From positions 14,280,264-14,344,263 of the forward strand of contig NW_004955446.1 of the NCBI RefSeq assembly GCF_000276665.1: a stretch of 64,000 nucleotides of DNA, in the 5' to 3' direction. The stretch comes from Chinchilla lanigera (lineage: Eukaryota; Chordata; Mammalia; Rodentia; Chinchillidae). This document shows positions 61,001-64,000 of this stretch, one piece after another; positions within the stretch are counted from its first letter, which is position 1; each line of letters opens with the position of its first letter. The position numbers and the translations under genes are program-made. Below the pieces are notes generated by a model. The model ran no database searches and was not told the DNA's origin. It worked only from the letters and a program-made list of their open reading frames with translations.

Positions 61001-62621
61001 AATTCAGAGTAATTGGTGTCCAAATCATTTCAAACTGGTAAAGGTGGACAGAGTTTTAAACATAGAATTAAAAGTCCTCTGTTCATAATGGGAATTACAA
61101 GTACAAATTTCAGTGAGTAAGGTCACAGGAAATCTGCTCATAAGCCAAGGTGAAAGGAGGTAATTTCCTTCTCTATAGCAGAGTAACTTACATGAAGGCT
61201 TCTACTCCATTTTCCCTAGTATTTTCACCTGTTTCCAAACCTTTGTTTTGAAAATCCTCTGATAAAAATGTGGTATCTTGAATGAAATTAAGTTAGGCAC
61301 ACACACTAAAATAAAACATGATAATTTCTATTTTCCTTAAAAATTACTGGTAGAGGCATAATTGTAATGGAATAGGAAGTGGAAAATGAGATTATTAATA
61401 ATCTATTAAAAGAAACACTAAATAATCCTGCCCAAAGGAAAAGATATTTTCTGTTAAGATACACAGTTTTTCCTTCAGATTTTGTAATCAGTCTGGAAAT
61501 ATTTCGTGACTTCACAAGAAAGCCATGCTTTCAACAATGAAGCTGGCTCAGTGTTAATTTTTTCTCTTCTCTTACAACTTCAGGGAAATTAATTTGGTCT
61601 TGATTTTGATAAAGTATTGAGGGATATTTTCATCTCCAATAATTAATGACAGCTTGGAATATTTGACATGCAAAAAACATAAAAAACCAGAGATTTATTA
61701 ATTTTTCAAGTAAGTAGAGATGCTCTGCCCTTATGCAATTAAATACTGTTTATATGTATAATTAAAATTGTTTTAATTGCCTCTACTAAAAGGTTAATTT
61801 TACATTAATGTTAAAAATGTAATATGACAAATATCACAAGCAAAATGACCATAATCTTTACTAAATGTTACCGTCACTCTCTCTTTTTCCCTTTCTAGTT
61901 ATCTAATTTTCTATCTCAATCAGGGCCTTTAATTAGGTTTTCCAATTTTACTATGCTTGTCTACACAGATCTATAAAATTTAGTCTACAAGTTGGAAAAG
62001 TTGTGCTTTTCTATGACAGGGTGGGCTAAGTTTTATATGTAACAATTAGAAATTCCAAGAGTTGGATATATGCCTAGTTACACTAAGTAATGGAATTTCA
62101 TGACCAACTAATGTAAAAAGCATCTGGGGTTATTATCTTTTTATTTTTAAAATTGTGGTACTTGGAAAGTGTGCAAGGTTTATATGTGCATATATGTGTA
62201 TTTCAAAAAGTGATGTGTATTTATAATGATTTTATTTATATAAGAGAATATGTATTCAAAAACCTCTCATGGAAAATAGTAATACAGTATACATTAAACC
62301 TCATTATGCCTTTTACTGTGATTTTTAAAATCAGAACTTAATAATGACCTCCTCAAACTGATGAAACATAAACTGTACTAAACATGCAAATTAATTGTTC
62401 AAATTAATTCTCTCAAATGCAAATTAACTTTTATCATACAAACACGTATTAAAATATTAGTTTTTTTTTTTTTTTACCTTTGCCACAGTGAACAGGTAGA
62501 CTCTTCCCTCCTCTTTCTTGAGGTCATTCATATATGTTGGCGCACCCACCAAGAGGACATCTGTGATGGTGTCTTTATCCACATCCACTGAACACAACAC
62601 ACTACCAAAATAGGAGCCAAT
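33060..62621 (-). CDS. ITGA2: ITGA2, integrin alpha-2 chain, exons 13-30 (3' half of gene)
   Basis: Eighteen - strand exons, all with GT/AG borders, join in frame: 62621-62478, 60940-60737, 60027-59891, 57562-57423, 54192-54041, 51958-51848, 51297-51215, 50805-50664, 49535-49443, 48865-48789, 48703-48620, 44841-44739, 43555-43445, 41956-41852, 40316-40203, 36741-36652, 34022-33906 and 33140-33060. Together they are 2088 nt, 695 residues plus TGA. The chain pairs with integrin beta-1 as a collagen and laminin receptor on platelets, epithelium and fibroblasts. Seen in order: three FG-GAP Ca-binding loops ([30 protein letters not shown]), thigh, Cys-rich genu and calf domains, a transmembrane helix and a GFFKR tail. 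Exon numbers assume the 30-exon human structure. Exons 1-12, with the signal peptide and I domain, lie beyond 64000. Confidence 0.96.
33472..33650 (-). repeat. ID-B1 composite SINE in ITGA2 intron 29
   Basis: On the + strand GTGCTGGGGATTGAACTCAA (ID) and then TTTTGAGACAGGGTCGCACT (B1), read in reverse. It is older than the duplicated ID copies. Confidence 0.75.
33651..33700 (+). repeat. Short tandem duplication, about 27-bp unit
   Basis: The unit ATAATAGCAAAATAAAATGT occurs twice in a row (from 33651 and about 33678), separated by TAATAAA. Confidence 0.7.
33906..34022 (-). CDS. ITGA2: ITGA2 exon 29, transmembrane helix
   Basis: 39 codons. [17 protein letters not shown] is the juxtamembrane stalk. 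It is followed by a hydrophobic helix of about 22 residues ([20 protein letters not shown]) ending WK. The acceptor is TTTTCAG and the donor GTAAGG. Confidence 0.96.
34318..34526 (+). repeat. (TC)n polypyrimidine microsatellite in ITGA2 intron 29
   Basis: About 200 bp of almost pure pyrimidine (TC with GTC and CCTC interruptions), running directly into the tail of the next ID SINE. Long GA-coded open frames on the - strand (34283-34629) are artefacts. Confidence 0.95.
34527..34626 (-). repeat. ID-type SINE next to the (TC)n tract
   Basis: On the - strand it starts GCTGGGGCAAGAAGTAGCTC and ends with a GAAAGAAAG tail, which grades into the GA microsatellite. Confidence 0.85.
36652..36741 (-). 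CDS. ITGA2: ITGA2 exon 28, calf-2
   Basis: 30 codons, encoding [20 protein letters not shown] and [10 protein letters not shown], the last strand before the membrane stalk. The acceptor is GTTCTAG and the donor GTGAGT. Confidence 0.95.
36742..40202 (-). other. ITGA2: ITGA2 intron 27
   Basis: About 3.5 kb. Apart from the MaLR LTR near its upstream end, I see no named repeat or exon. Several open frames here lack coding signatures. Confidence 0.5.
39340..39750 (+). repeat. MaLR-type LTR with triplicated end
   Basis: Carries CATGAACTGTAAGCTAAATA and GGTATTTTGTCTCAGCAACA. The last 31-bp unit (about TTTTGTCTCAGCAACAAG plus AAAAAAGTAACC) is present three times, at 39658, 39689 and 39721. Confidence 0.7.
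40203..40316 (-). CDS. ITGA2: ITGA2 exon 27, calf-2
   Basis: 38 codons, encoding [20 protein letters not shown] and on to [14 protein letters not shown]. Three Cys and the sequons NVS and NRT are visible. The human protein, as I recall it, has NVT where this has NVI, so one sequon is probably lost. The donor is GTAAGT. Confidence 0.94.
41852..41956 (-). CDS. ITGA2: ITGA2 exon 26, calf-2
   Basis: 35 codons, encoding [20 protein letters not shown] and on to ENFRHMKEL. The acceptor is GTTTTTAG and the donor GTGAGA. Confidence 0.95.
42172..42560 (+). repeat. MaLR-type LTR in ITGA2 intron 25
   Basis: Opens GCTGTGGCTTAGATGTGTTT and has a mid C/T-rich block with CCTTTCCTCCCCTCCC near 42380-42420. 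It closes near TAGAACTGTGAACTTTAAAA. Confidence 0.55.
42681..42780 (-). repeat. Young ID-type SINE with target-site duplication
   Basis: On the - strand it starts GGGGCTGGGGATTTAGCTCA and ends GGTACCGCAGAAA with a poly-A tail. The duplication TCGAGGTTCTTTTCT is at 42666-42680 and 42781-42795. Confidence 0.95.
43445..43555 (-). CDS. ITGA2: ITGA2 exon 25, calf-2
   Basis: 37 codons, encoding [20 protein letters not shown] and on to [11 protein letters not shown]. The acceptor is CACCCAG and the donor GTAAGA. Confidence 0.95.
43690..43960 (+). repeat. MIR-like SINE in ITGA2 intron 24
   Basis: AATTTTCTCATTCATACAAC near 43697, and the MIR-like end phrase AAAGCACTTGATACAATGTC at 43885, followed by a decayed CTATAAACATTATT. 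Confidence 0.4.
44291..44370 (+). repeat. ID-type SINE
   Basis: GTAGGTGTAGCTCAGTGGTT, then CTGGGCTCAAGGCCCAGCAC, followed by a short (TCTA)n tail. Close to the ancestral ID form. Confidence 0.75.
44468..44645 (+). repeat. MER5A-type hAT DNA transposon
   Basis: Starts CCACTGGTTCTCAGAGTACG and ends AAGTGTGAGAACCACTGGTA, the inverted ends of MER5. The interior has AGCAGCATTAGCACCACGTG and GCTTTAACAAGCTCCCAGAT. Confidence 0.85.
44739..44841 (-). CDS. ITGA2: ITGA2 exon 24, calf-1/calf-2 boundary
   Basis: 103 nt, encoding [16 protein letters not shown] and on to GPKFIFSLK. In-frame joining to exon 25 (VTTGLVPVS) requires the donor GTTGGT directly after the AAG codon, although a better GTAAGT lies 4 nt further on. 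Confidence 0.92.
44842..48619 (-). other. ITGA2: ITGA2 intron 23
   Basis: About 3.8 kb. Contains a (GT)n tract at 46403-46442. The phrase GGCCAAGATGGCAGAGTGGA near 47309 recalls an L1 5' end. Otherwise unassigned. Confidence 0.5.
46403..46442 (+). repeat. (GT)n microsatellite
   Basis: About 20 uninterrupted GT units. Confidence 0.98.
48620..48703 (-). CDS. ITGA2: ITGA2 exon 23, calf-1
   Basis: 84 nt, encoding [20 protein letters not shown] and DAEIHLTR. Only 85 nt of intron separates it from exon 22. The donor is GTAAGT; the following intron of about 3.8 kb is the largest after exon 13. Confidence 0.94.
48789..48865 (-). CDS. ITGA2: ITGA2 exon 22, calf-1
   Basis: 77 nt, encoding [20 protein letters not shown] and SFQAFS, ending with two bases of a Ser codon. 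The acceptor is GTGTGCAG and the donor GTAAGA. Confidence 0.94.
49443..49535 (-). CDS. ITGA2: ITGA2 exon 21, calf-1
   Basis: 31 codons, starting [20 protein letters not shown] and ending ALKSAQQ. The two Cys are a conserved calf-1 disulphide. The acceptor is TTGCTCAG and the donor GTACAG. Confidence 0.94.
50664..50805 (-). CDS. ITGA2: ITGA2 exon 20, calf-1
   Basis: 142 nt, encoding [20 protein letters not shown] and on to [11 protein letters not shown]. It contains the sequon NFS. The acceptor is TTTTAACAG and the donor GTATGT. Confidence 0.94.
51215..51297 (-). CDS. ITGA2: ITGA2 exon 19, genu region
   Basis: 83 nt, encoding [20 protein letters not shown] and ending within a Gln codon (CA|A). 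The paired cysteines belong to the conserved disulphide at the knee (genu). The donor is GTACGT; using the next GT would break the frame with exon 20. Confidence 0.94.
51602..51722 (+). repeat. MIR/L2-like fragment
   Basis: CTAGGGGCTAGAGATACAGC then GACAAGAGCCTCTGCTTCAT, a common old mammalian repeat phrase (GGGGATACAGC ... CCCTGCCTTCATGGA in consensus form). Confidence 0.45.
51848..51958 (-). CDS. ITGA2: ITGA2 exon 18, thigh domain
   Basis: 37 codons, from [20 protein letters not shown] to AVKVFS. The acceptor AG follows a TG microsatellite (51964-52004 on the + strand) rather than a normal C/T tract. The donor is GTAAGT. Confidence 0.95.
51964..52004 (+). repeat. (CA)n microsatellite at ITGA2 exon 18 acceptor
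   Basis: Near-pure CA units beginning 6 nt from the exon 18 border. On the ITGA2 strand it is a (TG)n tract ending GTGTGTGTTTAG at the acceptor. Confidence 0.95.
52005..54040 (-). other. ITGA2: ITGA2 intron 17 (most of it)
   Basis: No repeat that I can name and no supported exon. Confidence 0.45.
54041..54192 (-). CDS. ITGA2: ITGA2 exon 17, thigh domain
   Basis: 152 nt, encoding [20 protein letters not shown] and on to [12 protein letters not shown]. It includes the N-glycosylation sequon NIT and the Cys of NNERC. The donor is GTGAGG. Confidence 0.95.
54570..54715 (-). repeat. MIR SINE
   Basis: CATCCTATTTTTCAGATAAT and AAAATCACACAGCTGGGGCA are the reverse MIR core phrases. Confidence 0.6.
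54880..55000 (+). repeat. MIR SINE
   Basis: TTGGTTTGAATCCTAATTCC then GAACCTCTGTTTCTTCAGAT and TTAAATGAGAAAAT, the forward MIR core. It faces the reverse MIR at 54570-54715. Confidence 0.65.
55505..55917 (+). repeat. MaLR-type LTR in ITGA2 intron 16
   Basis: Begins TATGGTTCACATCTAGATGT, has AGGAGGTGGATCACTGGGGC, and ends ATGACAAAGTAACTAAGACA. Confidence 0.75.
55918..57422 (-). other. ITGA2: ITGA2 intron 16, distal part
   Basis: No named repeat or exon. A 25-bp direct duplication lies at 57330-57390. Confidence 0.5.
57330..57390 (+). repeat. Tandem duplication, 36-bp period
   Basis: The 25-bp block starting GCATTCAGAGCTAAAACTAA is present exactly at 57330-57354 and 57366-57390, about 30 nt from the exon 16 donor. 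Confidence 0.9.
57423..57562 (-). CDS. ITGA2: ITGA2 exon 16, propeller-thigh boundary
   Basis: 140 nt, encoding [18 protein letters not shown] and on to [16 protein letters not shown]. This is the start of the thigh domain, with a conserved FRPT stretch. The acceptor is TCTTTCAG and the donor GTAGGT. A 25-bp direct duplication lies in the intron just past the donor. Confidence 0.95.
57563..59890 (-). other. ITGA2: ITGA2 intron 15
   Basis: A MIR-like patch near 58120-58200 (GCGAAATAGGAAAACACATA), AT-rich sequence, and the inverted repeat around TG/TA tracts at 59617-59710. No exon supported. Confidence 0.5.
59617..59710. repeat. Inverted repeat enclosing a (TG)(TA) tract
   Basis: AAACTGGATTCTAATA in the left arm (ends near 59641) is matched by TATTAGAATCCAGTTT in the right arm (from 59685). 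Arms extend imperfectly to about 24 bp. The loop of about 43 nt is mostly TG then TA repeats. Confidence 0.75.
59891..60027 (-). CDS. ITGA2: ITGA2 exon 15, last propeller repeat
   Basis: 137 nt, starting [17 protein letters not shown] and containing the Ca-binding loop [10 protein letters not shown] before [12 protein letters not shown]. It ends after two bases of the Trp codon, completed by exon 16. The donor is GTAAGT. Confidence 0.95.
60300..60640 (+). repeat. L2-like LINE 3' fragment
   Basis: ATATAGGGCCCATGAAGAGC and GAACATAATAAAGACTCACT, ending TGAGTGAATGAATGAA, as in L2 3' ends. It lies in ITGA2 intron 14. Confidence 0.55.
60737..60940 (-). CDS. ITGA2: ITGA2 exon 14, beta-propeller FG-GAP repeat
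   Basis: 68 codons, from [11 protein letters not shown] to GTIRTKYSQ, containing [20 protein letters not shown] with the Ca-binding DINMDGYND loop. The acceptor is TTTGAAG and the donor GTGATC, a weak match at +4 to +6. Confidence 0.95.
60941..62477 (-). other. ITGA2: ITGA2 intron 13
   Basis: AT-rich, about 1.5 kb, with no supported repeat or exon. Confidence 0.5.
62478..62621 (-). CDS. ITGA2: ITGA2 exon 13, beta-propeller FG-GAP repeat
   Basis: Encodes [20 protein letters not shown] and ends LFTVAK (48 codons, phase 0 at both ends). [10 protein letters not shown] is a Ca-binding loop of the propeller. The donor is GTA followed directly by a run of A (15 T on the + strand at 62461-62475), so it lacks the usual +5 G. 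Confidence 0.95.
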
Positions 62622-64000
62622 CTGAAGCAGTAAAGTATATTAACATTAGGAACATAAATACCAGCAACACAATCCTTTCCCTCCACTGTCTAATGCTTGG
62701 TGCTTAAACCTTACTGTGCATAAGAATAACTAAGAAAATGGCTTTGGAATACAGATTTCAGAAACCCACCTCTAGAGACTCTAATGAAACGCCTAGCATG
62801 TGATCCTGAAGAAAAGCATTTTAAAATAAGCATTCCAGGTACTTCTGAGACTGGTGGGCCAAAGACCACATTAATGAAGGAAACCCGAAATGTGAGGCAT
62901 GTTGTAGAGAAAGGCAGGAGAAGCAGAGGCAGGGGAAACAAATTGCTGTATTTTGTGGTAAAATATACTGTAACGCAGACCAATCCCTAATGCTGAGTGA
63001 GCAGAGTAGAGGGGAGTCATGATGCTCGGAAAGACAAAGTAGCATTTGAATTGCATCTTAAGGAAGACAAGGAGTTTCTATATGGAGAGAAATGGGGAAG
63101 AATGAGTGATATGTCCGTGGCATGGTCTGGATAGGTAAGTAGTTGCCAGATAGATTAGGGTGGGAGGAAGAGATGCAGGTACAGTGAAGAGAGTGGGAAT
63201 ATGAATGCTCATCCTATTCACCAATGTTTGATTTGTGCCCATGTGAATGCTTCTTAAGGATTTAGAAATTGATACACAGCCATGTGTTTTCTCAAAATAA
63301 ATACATTCTTTAAAATATTAAACAGTAGGAAAAAGTACACAGCCATAACTAGTTGTTGACCAAGGAAGACAAGAGCTCAGATTTTACTCTAGAAAATTCA
63401 GAGCAACAAAGGGTCAAATTTAATCCCAGAGAACAGAAATCTGTAGTTAATTTTTCCTTCTCACAGAAGGAAACCAATTTCTATTGGTTGCCAGGGATCA
63501 TGGGTGCTTGGTTTAAACAGGTACAAAGCCCATGGGTAAGAACTGCTTAGAGAGGAAACAGGAACCATTGCTTTGGCAAAAAATGAAATTAGTTTTACCT
63601 GTTAAACACTGATATTGGCTACAATGGGCCACACTAGGATTCATCATAGGGTCTGACCAAATGGCCACATATAAATGGAAAGGGGCGGGTAAAAGAATTG
63701 TTTGACTTTTACAAACATCAAAGGGAACAGTACACATTCACAGGCCCAGATCTAGGCACTTCATTTTTATGGTGTTATACACTTTCCTTCTTATTATGTC
63801 TCCTCCAGATCCTTGGGTCCTAGCACGGACTTGCTTACAAAGCAGTAGTTAGGTCTCTGCCATCAAGACTACATAAAGACCAAAAATATACTCTGGGCAG
63901 ACAAAAATATGGATGGAGATGTAAGCAAACAGCAAAGGATTTGAGGCCAGATAGAATTGGGTTGTAATGACAGCTCAACTCCAGTACAGCTGTGTGATCA
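62622..64000 (-). other. ITGA2: ITGA2 intron 12, truncated by window end
   Basis: No exon of ITGA2 could be found here. A diverged MER5-like patch may lie at about 62680-62830 (CATAAGAATAACTAAG, CCCACCTCTAGAGACTCTAA). Confidence 0.45.

Noticed and set aside
63353..63737. Possible ITGA2 exon 12 near the window end
   Set aside because: No integrin-like peptide with AG/GT borders could be read on the - strand here.

Overview
The window is vertebrate nuclear DNA from a placental mammal, most likely a rodent. Genes are split into short exons with GT/AG borders. The background is dense with tRNA-derived ID-type SINEs and short B1-like (7SL-derived) SINEs, together with MIR, L2, MaLR LTRs, MER5 and Tigger-like relics. 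The youngest ID copies have intact target-site duplications. Their consensus is not the mouse, rat or typical squirrel form, so a beaver-like or other non-murid rodent is my guess; this was not tested against a repeat library.

Two protein-coding genes are recognised, lying tail to tail as ITGA2 and MOCS2 do on human 5q11.2. MOCS2 runs on the + strand from a CpG-island promoter (about 14.64-15.68 kb) to poly(A) signals near 25.3-25.45 kb. It is a bicistronic gene. Exons 1-3 encode MOCS2A, the small sulfur-carrier subunit of molybdopterin synthase, ending in Gly-Gly. Exons 3-7 encode MOCS2B, the large catalytic subunit. The two frames overlap by 80 nt in exon 3. Both subunits form the enzyme that puts the dithiolene sulfurs into molybdopterin.

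The - strand from 62.6 down to about 29.1 kb carries the 3' half of ITGA2, the integrin alpha-2 (collagen receptor) chain. Eighteen consecutive coding exons are seen, numbered 13-30 by analogy with the 30-exon human gene. All reading-frame phases join without a break and give 695 residues: the last Ca-binding beta-propeller repeats, thigh, genu, calf-1, calf-2, transmembrane helix and GFFKR tail. The first exons, including the collagen-binding I domain, lie beyond position 64000. A 3' UTR of about 3.8-4 kb is inferred.

From 1 to about 14.6 kb there is no supported gene. The segment is old repeats, nested insertions, two candidate CTCF sites and one unidentified retroposed-looking piece. About 3.6 kb separates the inferred 3' ends of MOCS2 and ITGA2; it holds ID SINEs, an L2-like stretch and another CTCF-like site.

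No new protein system is visible. The most interesting points are the dual-coded MOCS2A/MOCS2B overlap, an in-frame upstream ATG that could lengthen MOCS2A, and several unusual ITGA2 splice sites: a tandem donor at exon 24, a TG-microsatellite acceptor at exon 18 and an A-tract donor at exon 13.
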